DNA from: Aralia elata
Lineage: Eukaryota > Streptophyta > Magnoliopsida > Apiales > Araliaceae
Direction of reading: 5' to 3'
DNA length: 64,000 bases
Assembly: GCA_034770075.1 (NCBI GenBank)
Contig: CM068386.1
Coordinates: forward strand, 45,359,990 to 45,423,989
Below the pieces are notes generated by a model, which was not told the origin of the DNA, did no database searches, and saw only the letters and a program-made list of their open reading frames with translations. Both the position numbers and the translations under genes were made by a program. Within the stretch, counting starts at the first letter, position 1. The number at the start of each line of letters is the position of its first letter. This document shows positions 46,911 through 57,978 of this stretch, one piece after another.

Positions 46911-49900
46911 ACGGAATCGAAGAACGTGGTGTCAGGTATTATTTCAATCAATAATATCAGTGCATATGTATTATTTGATTCGGGTGCTACCTGTTCCTTT
47001 GTTTCGGAAGATTTTGCTAAACCGTTAAACTTACCTCGTGAAAAATTAGAGAATCCTATGAATGTTGAAGTAACTAATAAAGAAGTTATTCCTGTGGAAT
47101 ACATCCATAGAAATTGTTGTGTTGAGATAAACAGGTATAAACTGAGCGTAAATTTAATTCCGATACGACTAGGAGAATTTGATGTAATTCTTGGGATGGA
47201 TTGGTTGTCTAATCATGGAGCTGTGATTGACTGTCAGAAGAAATGTATACACCTGAAGACTCCAGATAAGTCGAAGGTCGTATTTTATGGTAGTAAATCG
47301 TCGAGACAATCTTGTTGTCTGACGATGATGCAAGCGAAGAAATTGCTAAGGAAAGGTTGTATAGGTTATCTGGCTCACGTGGTTGATACCCGAAGAATAG
47401 AAGGTGAGTTGGGTCAGATACCTGTAGTAAGGGAATTCCCAGATGTTTTCCCAGATGAGTTACCGGGTTTGCTGCCGGATAGAGAAGTGGAATTTGTGAT
47501 CGACTTGGTACCGGGAATCGCACCGATCTCAAAGGCACCGTACAGGATGGCACCGGTAGAAATGAAGGAACTGATGGTTCAACTGCAAGAACTTCTAGAT
47601 AAGGGGTATATTCATCCGAGTGTATCTCCGTGGGGAGCACCAGTGCTATTCGTAAAGAAGAAAGACGGACCTCTAAGGCTTTGTATCGATTATCGGGAGT
47701 TGAACAAAGTCACGATTAAGAACAAGTACCCGCTGCCCAGGATTGATGATTTGTTTGATCAATTGAAGGGAGCGAAATACTTTTCGAAGATTGACTTGAG
47801 GACGAGGTATCACCAGCTAAAGGTGAGGCAGGAGGATATTCCAAAGACAGCATTCAGAACTCGGTATGGACACTTTGAGTTTTTGATGATGTCGTTTGGG
47901 CTGACAAGCGCGCCAGCAGCATTCATGGACATGATGAACAGAGTGTTCAAACAATACCTAGATAAATTTGTTGTCATTTTCATAGATGACATCTTAGTCT
48001 ACTCGAAGACGGAGGAGGAAAACGTCGAGCACTTGAGGATAGCCTTGGAAACGCTGAGAAGGGAGAAACTATATGCAAAGTTTTCCAAGTGTGAGTTTTG
48101 GCTACAAAGGGTGCAGTTTTTGGGGCACGTAATTGACAAGGATGGTGTTTCAGTGGATCCTACAAAAGTAGAAGCAGTAATAAACTGGGAATAATCGAAG
48201 ACGCCGACAGAAGTCCGAAGTTTCTTGGGGTTAGCGGGCTACTATCGGAGGTTTATTCAGAACTTTTCAAAGATAGCGACACCGTTGACGAATTTGACAA
48301 GGAAAATTGTAAAGTTTGTATGGACGGATAAGTGCGAAGAGAGTTTCTTGGAGTTGAAGAAGAAACTTAGTGAAGCACCTGTGTTATCACTGCCAGATGA
48401 TACAGGGGGATTTGTGGTGTATAGTGATGTGTCACACAAAGGCCTTGGGTGCGTTTTGATGCAACATGGAAAGGTCATTGCGTACGCGTCACAGCAGTTG
48501 AAGGACTATGAGAAGGGGTATCCGACTCATGACCTGGAACTAGCGGCAGTGGTGTTTGCTCTAAAGATTTGGAGGCACTATCTGTATGGGGAGAAGTGTG
48601 AGATATACACAGACCATAAAAGTCTGAAGTATATCTTCACTCAGAAGGAACTAAATATGAGACAAAGGCGATGGTTGGAGTTGATCAAGGACTACGATTG
48701 TGAGATTCTATACCATCCCGGTAAGGCCAATGTAGTAGATAATGCTCTAAGTAGGAAGGGCAGAGATAAGTTGATGATGCTGACAGCTCAAGAGGGACTG
48801 ATCAAGAATATGGAAAGACTGGAGTTGGAAGTCAAGTACCTGACGAATGCAGACGAGAAACTGTTCGCAGTGGAGGCGAGTCCGACTTTATTAGACAAGG
48901 TAAAAGAGGCTCAAGAAAAGGATGATGAATGTGTTGCCATAAAGAAACGAATCTCAGATGGAGAGGAATTGAAGTACAAAACTGATAGCATGGAACTGCT
49001 AAGGTTTGAAGGGAGGATCTGGATACCGATGGTTCAGGATTTGAGAGAAGAGATTTTGCAAGAAGCTCATTTTACAAGGTATTCGATACACCCTAGTAGT
49101 ACCAAGATGTATCAGGATTTGCGCCAACATTTTTGGTGGCCGAACATGAAGAGGGAGGTTGCGGAATGTGTTGGGCGATGTTTGATATGTCAGAGGGTAA
49201 AAGCGGAACATTAGAAACCGGGTGGACTGCTACAACCGCTGGAGATTCCGGAGTGGAAGTGGGAGCATATCACGATGGATTTTGTGATGGGGCTTCCACC
49301 AACTCAGAAGGGTTACGACGCGATCTGGGTGATCGTGGATCATTTAACTAAATCTGCGCATTTTCTACCGATCAAGATAAGGTACAATCTAGAGCAGCTA
49401 GCAAAGTTATATATGAAAGAGATTGTGTCACGACATGGAATGCCAGTATCTATTGTATCTGACAGAGATCCGTGTTTCACGTCAAATTTTTGGAAGAGCT
49501 TACAAGAAAGGTTGGGAACTCAGTTAAGGTTGAGTACGGCATATTATCCTCAAACGGATGGGCAAAGCGAACGAACGATCCAAATGTTCGAGGACATGCT
49601 TAGAGCATGTGTGATGGATTTGAAGGGCAGCTGAGATGATCACCTACCATTGGTGGAGTTTGCCTATAATAACAGCTATCATGCAAGTATTGGCATGCCG
49701 CCATACAAAGCATTATATGGAAGGAAGTGCCGAACACCTTTGTGTTGGGACGAAGTCAGTGAACGGAGACTGTTGGGATCTGAATTAGTGCAGCAGACCG
49801 TGGACGTCATCAAAATAATAAGAGCTCGATTGATAGCGGCCCAAGACCGACAGAAGAAATACGCCGATTTACATCGTCAGAAGCGAGACTTTGAAGTTGG

Positions 49901-50315
49901 CAGTTTCGTATATTTGAAAGTATCTCCCTGAAAAGGGAAGATCAGATTTGGGAAGAAGGGAAAATTGAGTCCCCGATTCGTAGGACCTTTTGAAGTGTTA
50001 AAGAGGGTAGGTGAAGTGGCGTATAAGGTAGCTCTACCTCCTAAACTTGAGCATATTCACAATGTGTTTCACGTTTCTGTGTTGCGGCCATATAAAACCG
50101 ACTACAAGCATGTGATATCCTATGAACCGATTCAAGTTGAGCGAGACTTATCATATGAAGAGATTCCTGTCCAAATATTAGATAGGAAGGAACAGACGTT
50201 AAGAAATAAGGTCATCCATTCGGTCAAAGTACTTTGGAGGAACCACACGGCTGAAGAAGCTACGTGGGAACTGGAAGAGAAGATGAGGAAGAATTATCCG
50301 CATCTTTTCGAGTGA
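46911..50315 (+). pseudogene. pol: Tekay element D: protease, RT, RNase H, integrase, chromodomain
   Basis: One frame, shared with gag: protease (YVLFDSGATCSF, DVILGMDWL), reverse transcriptase (MSFGLTSAPAAFMDMMN, FIDD in VVIFIDDILVYSK), RNase H (VVYSDVSHKGLGCVLM, LELAAVVFALKIWRHYLYG), integrase zinc finger (HFTRYSIHPSS to CLICQRVKAEH), core (MDFVMGLP, VSDRDPCFTS, SERTIQMFEDML), GPY module (GKMSPRF-like region near 49965) and chromodomain (VKVLWRNHTAEEATWELEEK), ending PHLFE at 50315. Four stops: TAA 48192-48194, TAG 49212-49214, TGA 49632-49634, TGA 49929-49931. All fit single transitions from CAA, CAG or TGG. There is no frameshift, so it is the youngest-looking element here. Confidence 0.94.
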
Positions 50316-50370
50316 ACCCCGGGTTAAATTTTCCGTACTTAGATTGTAATTCTGGGGACAGAATTCTTAT

Positions 50371-50383
50371 AAGGAGGGGAGGA
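50371..50383 (+). other. Polypurine tract of element D
   Basis: AAGGAGGGGAGGA directly precedes the 3' LTR start TGTAATGACC at 50384. It would prime plus-strand DNA synthesis. Confidence 0.9.
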
Positions 50384-53300
50384 TGTAATGACCGTGAATT
50401 CTGGATAACCTTGTAATTTGAATTTTTGAATATTAGTGAATATAATATATTTCATTAATATTATTCTGTGTTACGTGTTTAAAGGTTGTGTGACAACCTA
50501 ATGTATGTGAATGCATGAAGTTTACGTGTTATAGTTTTGTATGAGTGAAAGAATTAATTTCGCGGAATGTCGCTAAATTACTATTCACGGACACTATTCA
50601 TGCCATAATATATTTACGTATTTTTCAATTTCTATTATTTTCGTTAAGGCGTGTATGTGATGAGAAAATTTTTCCAAGCTTTAGAATATTTGTTTGAGCT
50701 CGTTGGTGATTTATATCTTATCCGAAAGGTTATTATGGGTTATCCAAATAAATGGATAAACTCTGTAATTATTATTTTTACCCATTCCAATATTTTATGG
50801 TAATACCCATTTTAATTTTTGGGTAGAATTATTAAGCAAATTGGGTACAAATAAGGAAGAATTCGGGTATGGGAGACCAAATGTGTGTATTAGTTTGTGT
50901 GTGTTGCTAATATGGGGAACCAACTTAATGCATGGACCAATGAGGAGTGAGCAAGAAGGGAGTGGTCGGATGAGTGGCCTTGAGCCAAGTAATTACCTTG
51001 AAACCTTCTATTTCCCAATATTCTTCTCTATTCCATTTCCAAGAGGAACTCGGGTGCTACACTTGCATTCACCCGAAGCCCTATCCATTCTCCCATTCAT
51101 TCCTTCTCTCCCCACTCCAACCATCAGCTCATCTTAGAAGCAAACCATCTACAGAAGAGAGAACTTAGAGAGAGAAAGAGAAGAAACAAGGAAGAAGAAG
51201 AACTAGAGAGAGAGAAAGAGAGTTTCTAGAGAGAGAAAGAAGTGGGTTTGTTCGGGAAGACACCAAGAAGAAGAAGAAGAGAAAGCTTCAAACTCTAACC
51301 AAGTCTCTGAGCATCAAGGATCAAGAATCAAGAGGTAAACATCAACCATAACCCTTCTCTCTCAATATTTCAAACTTTCATGGTTTTGAAACTTATATGC
51401 TCGGTGCGTTTGATTTTCGTTGTTTATAATTTTTGTTAGTTGCATGTAAGTTGTTATGGAAGTTCTTAAGACTCTAAAAACCTTCCTAATAATAGTAAAG
51501 TGGAACATTATAACGAGGAAATCCGAACCCATGCGTAAAGGATGAAGAACAATGAAGAACATGGATATTTTGGATAAATATGGACATTGGGACTATTTTA
51601 GAGAACTTGTAGTTTTGATTCTGTGTTTATTTGCTTTATTTGTTATTGTGGTATTGTAGTTCCATGGGTTATCTTCATAACCCAGTTGGAACGGAGTAAA
51701 AAGCTTTTAAAACGAATTTGTGGTGAAGATCTTAGTAAACCATGTCAAGAAAACGATTAGTTTGTGTGAACAGTGACCTTGCGACCAAATCTGGTATTAA
51801 TGTATTGCTTGTAAAATTGTGAGCTTCTGGAGTAGTATAGTACACTGAATTAGGAAGCCATGGGCTTTGGAATGAACGCATTTCGACCTCGGATGAGGGA
51901 GATATAGCGTTTATAAGAAAATGTGTCAAGGCTGTCAAGAACACGAAAAATTAGTGCGATAGGCTCTTTGGAGCCACGGTTTTGACTAGTTAGAGAACCT
52001 GGAAGGTTTTGATTTTTGGGTATGTTGTAGTTCATGTTACAAGCTTTCCATAGCCTTAAGAACGGACCTATTCCGACTTAAAATGAAGAAGTTATGGTGT
52101 TTGGTAGAAGATACTACGAACCTGTCAAGTAAGAGGTCGTAGAGTGGAAATTTGGCTAAGTGTAGGTCGTAGAGTCTTCTCGGCCATCGTAGAGTTGAGG
52201 TCGTAGAGTCTTCTCAGCCATCGTAGAGTTGAGGTCGTAGAGTCTTCTCGGTCGTCGTAGAGTTGAGGTCGTAGAGTCGTCTCGGCCATCGTAGAGTTGA
52301 GGTCGTAGAGTCTTCTCGGCCATCGTAGAGTTGAGGTCGCAGAGTCTTCTCGGCCATCGTAGAATTGAGGTCGTAGAGTCGTCTCGGCCATCGTAGAGTT
52401 GAGGTCATAGAGTCGTCTCGACCATCGTAGAGTACCATCGTAGAGTTGTCTCGGCCATCGTAGAGTGCCATCGTAGAGTGGAAATCGCAGAGTCTGGACA
52501 GCTTCGACACCTTTTCGTAAAATGGGCATAACTTTCTCATACGAACTCCGATTTGGATGATTCAAAATGATCCGAAAAGCTAAGGAGTAGACCTACAACT
52601 TCCACTATTAAGAATTAAGATTTGTGACCTGGTACAAATTTAAAATTGGACAGTTTGGTGACGTTGTGCATATGGAGGGTGTCGGACATGCACGTATGTA
52701 ACGTGTAATGCTTCCGATAATGAAAAATGTCATTCTAAGTTATATAAGATGAACATTATGATTTATACTGATGCTTAACATAAATAAATGATGAGTTAGA
52801 AGTTACGCAAGCGATATTAAGCTTTGATTATGTGACTAATTGTAGTATCTATGTGCACTTAAATGTGTAGGATATTTGAAGGAAGTGCCTTATAATTCTG
52901 TAGCAGACGCTCGAGGCAAGTTTCCTTTAACCCTACTCAATTTATATTCGAGCAGGATGAGGTGTATTATGTAAGTTCTTCTTACTCAATTTACATTTGA
53001 GCAAGTTCCCTTACCTTACTCAAGATTATACTTGCGCAAGTACTATATATTATTGCAAGTTTCCTAACTCGTACCAGAGTTATTACTTTCAAGTTATACT
53101 AGTGGATTAATTATTGCCAATTACTCCACATCAAAGACAATTATTGACATTCGCACCTTTTGCCTTTGAATTCATGAATTGTTGTCGGATTGTGAAATGT
53201 TTAAATTCTTCATTCGTGAACTGTTTAAATAAATAGTCTACACCATTTGTTTCAGCTAGACATATGAAAGTTAATACCTTTTTAAAATCTATCCAAACTA

Positions 53301-53991
53301 GTGGTTGGTACGGATTCTTGGACTGAGAGAGCAACCCTTGTTAGGGGATTATAATGTGTCGGTTATTCGATGCAGTCAGAGTTAAATGTTATGCATATAC
53401 ATGGTGTACAAGAGGCTGATCCCCTCGAGTACAACTGGCGGGGCCAGGTTTTAAAAGAGTTAGTTGAATGATTGACTTTTTGGCCAAAAGTTCATGGTCG
53501 GTTGGACCACTCAGCAGTAACTAATCATTATTCATTGTTTCTTCTGAACTTTGATTATATCATTTCAGTTATTTCATCAATGTTCATAAATTGTTGATCT
53601 ATGCGGCTATTATTCTCATTCATTCATGATATATCTTCTTTATTCATTTTAAACTTGCTGAGCAAAGTAGTTGCTCACCCTTGCTATATCATGAAACTAT
53701 TGCAGTTAAGCCGGGGAGTTCCAAAGCGGACAAAGGCAAAGGAAAGCTTAAGGAATAGTTATATGTACTATCCCGTTATGTAATCGTGGAATAGTTTTGT
53801 ATTATTAATGTATTATGCGATGTATTTATTTAAGGTTATAGACCTTGGGACCGTAGTAAACCTTTTGTAATGAACAACATATGTTTATTTTATTCCGCAT
53901 TAGTTGATTTATGTTGTTTAGAGGTGTATGGATGTATTTTATCGTGAGCACCAAATTTGAGGTATTGGTACCTGAATTTGGGGGTGTCACA
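50384..53991 (+). repeat. 3' LTR of Tekay element D, full length
   Basis: 3608 bp, from TGTAATGACC to GGGGGTGTCACA. It contains a GA-rich, leader-like tract (about 51150-51250), immediately followed by AATCAAGAG|GTAAACATC (donor at 51335), then the GTAGAGT array (52133-52493). The right flank is GTTTC. The small proline/serine-rich open frame at 50841-51137 lies in the tract and has no family match that I recognise. Confidence 0.93.
52133..52493. repeat. GTCGTAGAGTC / ATCGTAGAGT tandem array in D's 3' LTR
   Basis: About ten units of ~33 bp (GAGGTCGTAGAGTCTTCTC then GGCCATCGTAGAGTT). The end of the array is also present in the truncated 5' LTR (42827-42912). The translated 146- and 108-residue repetitive open frames on the minus strand are by-products of the array. 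Confidence 0.9.
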
Positions 53992-54318
53992 GTTTCAACT
54001 TCCTAGTGGCAATCAACTTCTCAAAGATATCTTCTAGATTGACTTTCTTTTCTCTCATTGGTTTGACTTGCACACTAAGATTGTTTCACCTCTTTCCTTC
54101 TCATTGTAGGATTCTTCTTGGATATTTCCTTACATGAATAAGAGTATTAAATACTGCATGATCACCAAGATTTTAACTTTATTGCAACAAAATATTAAAT
54201 CCTTCAAAACAAAATAAAATATATTAATTAAATAAACTAATATAATTAAAAGGACAAAATTAGGGATAATAAAATGTATAAATTATGAGTCTATCAAATA
54301 CCCCCATACCTAGATTTT
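53992..54318 (-). mobile_element. Fragment of an Athila/Tat-type LTR and its polypurine region (OTA2)
   Basis: Reverse complement, with differences, of 1974-2290: the first ~300 bp of the LTR (minus-strand start TGATAGACTC at 54296) preceded by the CTAGGTATGGGGG polypurine region (54297-54316). It is the host into which D (left) and the CACTA element (right) inserted. D's right target copy would be GTTTC at 53992-53996, but the left copy is lost. Confidence 0.82.
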
Positions 54319-54339
54319 CACTACTAGAAAATAGGCCTA

Positions 54340-54698
54340 TAGCGACGTTCGCTATAATATATAGCGACGGTCACCGACCGTCGCTATAGAGTCCGTCGGT
54401 GAATCCTATAGCGACAGTCATGAAGCCTACAGCGACGGTCGGTGACCAGTAAAGCTCACAAAAATGCGCTTGCAGGTTTTTACTGACGGTCAGTATGTCG
54501 CTATAGCGACGATCCCGACCGTCGCTTTACATAAAAGTATGGCGCGAAAAGGCGGTTCTATAGTGACGGTCTCGACCGTCGCTATACATATTTTTGGCGC
54601 GACTTTTTTTGTTCTATGACGACGGTTGCGACCATCGCTGTATGAATTTTTTGCGCGAAATTTTTGCATTATAGCGACGACCCCCGACCGTCGCTAAA
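54340..54698. repeat. Subterminal TATAGCGACGGTC palindrome array of the CACTA element
   Basis: About ten copies, in both orientations, of TATAGCGACGGTC / GACCGTCGCTATA, several joined head to head around a short spacer to form hairpins of 12-14 bp arms. In characterised CACTA elements such subterminal motifs bind the element's DNA-binding protein; that role here is inferred. Confidence 0.88.
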
Positions 54699-54998
54699 TT
54701 AGTTCTGGAATTTTTTAATTGTTTTTGGATAAAAGCTGTCATTATTCTGCAGTATTTCTTTATTTCTTTTACCCATCAAGAAGCATATTTATAGTCAAAC
54801 TATACCATACAATCTTAATACAACATTTTCAACTAAAAGAACAAAACAAAAAAAACCTTAACATTGAAAATTACTAAATAAAGTATATAATGTCACTTAC
54901 ATATACATTACTATCCAAAATAGCGTTACAATATATCAAAAAATTACATAGCCAGTAACACAAATTAATAACATATTTCCAACAACACAGGACACATG

Positions 54999-55690
54999 TC
55001 ACAGGTCCTCTATAGGATTGTTCGATCCAGTAATATCATCATTATCTCCTTCTACGGATCGATCCTACAAATTAATTACCAAGTGAACTTGTTAATCCAT
55101 ACAAAGAGAGTGAGAGAACAACAATTTTAACTATAGGTGTGAGTAAAAAAATACCTGATTGTTGGACTGAGCATTCGGAACTGACGATTTCTTGAGCATT
55201 TCTGCAATGATTAATTGCAATTCATCTACTTTCCTTGCAGTGCCATCTCCTTTGTCCTGCACCATTTTCAACTCAGCTTTCAATTCTTGATTCTCATGTT
55301 GTACTTCTTCATTTGTTTCACGAGGCCCCAAAGTGTTTGTAGCTGTAGCACCAACTCCACCTTGTCGGAGTCTGCCATGTCGCTCCGACCCAAGCACCTG
55401 TGCAAGGATATCATTTCGTCCAGTAGATAGTACTGAACTGCCTTCGCCAGCCGTTGCCTGAATCTCCTTTAACTCATTAATTTTTTCCTGTGAAAAAATA
55501 AATTATCATATTCAGCTTAAAAATTAATATGAAGCACAGATTACCCAAGATTACCCAAGATAAAACATAGTACACAGATTACCCAAGATGCATATTTAAT
55601 ACACAACCTTTAGAAGTGCTTCGTTATAATTTGCAACTTGCTAGAGTGTAGTGAAGGCTTCTAATATTGTGGTTCTGATTTCTGAAGAAC
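54999..55690 (-). pseudogene. Ptta/En-Spm-like transposon gene, 3' exons only
   Basis: Three minus-strand exons fit together. About 55611-55690 ends NYNEALLK before a GT. 55155-55487 (EKINELKEIQATAGEG, DILAQVLGSERHGRLRQ, then a coiled coil ENQELKAELKMVQDK) has CAG| and |GTAT at its ends. 54999-55064 (DRSVEGDNDDITGSNNPIED) ends in TGA. The D-x-L-x-x-V-L-G-x-E-x-x-G-R-x-R segment and C-terminal coil are usual for the end of plant CACTA-borne Ptta proteins. The 5' part is cut off by the insertion at 55703, and one TAG lies in the upstream exon. Exon ends are my reading of splice signals. Confidence 0.7.
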
Positions 55691-55702
55691 AAAAGTTTAT
55701 AG

Positions 55703-57691
55703 TGTCGACGCCGGGAGGATCGCTTCAGTTGTGATTATTACCCTTTCCAATTTTAGCCTTTTGGTTTAGATGATTCTTTTGGAAAAGGTCGGCATGAATG
55801 TCGACGGGGTTTTGAAAGATCGTTTTTTATGATGAGCCAATTGACCAGAGTCGCCAGTTGGTATATTTGAAATGGATGTACCAACTCATCCGAGTTTCTT
55901 TTTTGTAAATCGTTGGCTCATATCTGACTCCGAATTAATTGGTCTGCAAACCGAGATTCATAGAGTTCGGGGGCTTGCTTAAGCGAGGGGAAGGTGTTAG
56001 GCACCCCCGACTTCCGTGAAACACGGTTACCGCAATCTTGATGCTTTTCCTATCCTTTTAATTCTTAGAATGTGTATGTGTGCGCGTGTGTGTGCCTATA
56101 TGAATGTTGTGGTGAGTTTGTATGAAAGAATCATTTGGGGTTTTTATGGAAAGTCGTGTTTTGAGAGTGCTTTAGAATGTCCTTCGGCTTATACGAGAAA
56201 ACTTTATTATTTATGAGAAAGGTTTGATTTTAATTGTCAAAAAGCGGTGAGATTTTCGTTAGATGTCGTTTTGGCAAACAAGAGTTTTTTTAAACCTTCG
56301 TCAAAATAGGAATCGAGATCTATACATTGCTTTCGTGAATAAAGTGGCGGGCAATTTGTAGGATCTCTTTAACCCTATGCACACCGGTTTAATAAAATGT
56401 CATTTTATTTTCATAAAACCATTTTGTGTGATGTTTTGAAAACGATTTTTTCCTTTGCCTTCTCGTTAAATAGGAATCGACGTTCATTAGCATTTCAATT
56501 TTTAACCTCATGATGCTAATAACCTAATTTGATTGATTTTATGAAAATCTCATCGTTTAACTTTGAAATCAATTTCGTGTTGTAAATCAAATCGAGCATT
56601 AAAATGCGTTGGGGGCTATTCATGGGCATGCGAGCCATCAAAATAACCCCAAACGCCCACAACCACATATTTCACTATCATGGGGCCTTAAACCCGATTT
56701 TCAATTTGATATCATTTTAACGCCCGACAATTACATATTTACAATAACGAATACATCAACCCGACTACATACATCCAAAAATGTCCATCATCGGATTTGG
56801 ACCACGGGGTCGCGTTCCTAGGCTCACATCCAAAATTGCTACACAACCACAAAATGGACACAACAAAAATAAACAACAACGGGTTGCCTAACACACTACA
56901 ATATCCTAAAATAGCAATTTAAATACACTACGCAAAATACGATACCGTAACGAGCTAAAAATTGCACCAAATGGATATCATCGGGCCATTAGGAGGAATT
57001 TCGTCCGATGGAACCCTTACTAATAGTCCCTAATCCATGGCTCCACAATAATATGTAAGAAAAACTACATTTAATGTAGCCCGAATGACAAAAAGCTTAA
57101 CAAAAATGGTATAACAAAATGCTATAACAAAGGGTTTTTCACCTTGCAAATAATCCCCACGATGTGTATAAACTTGTGTATTGAATAGAGTAGGAAATAT
57201 ATGTGTTATAATCTCCCAAAAGGGGTACAAATCCTCACTATTTTCTCTCTTTTCTCTCCCTAACTCCTGCTGCCTGCTGCTATTTTCTTCCTCTCTTCAA
57301 ATTTCTTCCGCTCTCTGTCACCCTCTGTATGCCAAATGAAGGAATGAGCTGATAAAGGCTAGCCTTGGTTTCTCCCCGCCCATCGCGCACTTCAGCCCGC
57401 CGTGCACTTCAGTTATTTTAATCCTTCTCGGTTTTCACACCGCACCTCGATTCTCGGGTCGTGCTGTTGGTTTTCGCTGAGAGGCTTATATTTTACAGTC
57501 CGGGAACCGCTGAGAAACGTGCCACGTCATTCCGCTTTGATCGTTGTCGTGTCAGATTTTATCGCGAGTCGTTGTGGTGGCTCCGAGTGTTTGTACTTAT
57601 GTCCACCTTTCATTCTCGTAGGCTGGGTTAACTGACGATTTTTCCCTCCTGTCAGGGTTAGTATACGAAGTGCAAAATTTGGGTGTCTACA
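55703..57691 (+). repeat. Putative 5' LTR of the PMD/DUF7745-carrying element
   Basis: 1989 bp bounded by TGTCGACGCCGGG (55703) and GGGTGTCTACA (57691), so TG...CA ends. It starts exactly where the CACTA gene breaks off. The downstream word GCTGCCCCTCTTTATC does not look like a tRNA-primer complement (no TGG start), so calling this an LTR rests on the ends and size. A terminal region of a DNA transposon is the alternative. Short open frames inside are not convincing. Confidence 0.55.
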
Positions 57692-57978
57692 GCTGCCCCT
57701 CTTTATCATGTTTATGAAATGTTAAATGAAATGAACATGATAAAGAATTAGACACCCGATGCATGAATGTCAGTGCATATATGATGCAACACATATAGCT
57801 TATGATGCAACACAAGATGTAAGGCATTCAAAACATTCGTAAAGGTGTCAATGCATCAGGCAATCGCAAATTCATTATGAGTATCGATCTCAACAGGACT
57901 CAATCGCCGATCGCATCGTTGTTGTCAGGTTTCATCTCTGACAACTTGCTGCGATAATCGTTATCGCAGGTTTCGTGC

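Larger units (their letters stand above)
54319..55702. mobile_element. CACTA (En/Spm) transposon end, interrupted
   Basis: Begins with the diagnostic terminus CACTACTAGAAAATAGG at 54319, followed by several hundred bases of subterminal repeats. Inside is the 3' end of a Ptta/En-Spm-type gene on the minus strand. The three bases before it are TTT (possible target duplication). The element is cut at 55702 by the next insertion and its other end is not in the window. Confidence 0.85.

Noticed and set aside
47209..47640. 143-codon frame on the minus strand
   Set aside because: Antisense to the clear protease/RT frame of element D.
52125..52565. 146- and 108-residue repetitive proteins on the minus strand
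   Set aside because: They are translations of the 33-bp LTR array; the repeat unit length (multiple of three) keeps the frame open without coding.
57692..57710. Primer-binding site after the 55703-57691 LTR
   Set aside because: GCTGCCCCTCTTTATC does not begin with TGG and I cannot match it to a tRNA 3' end, so none is called.
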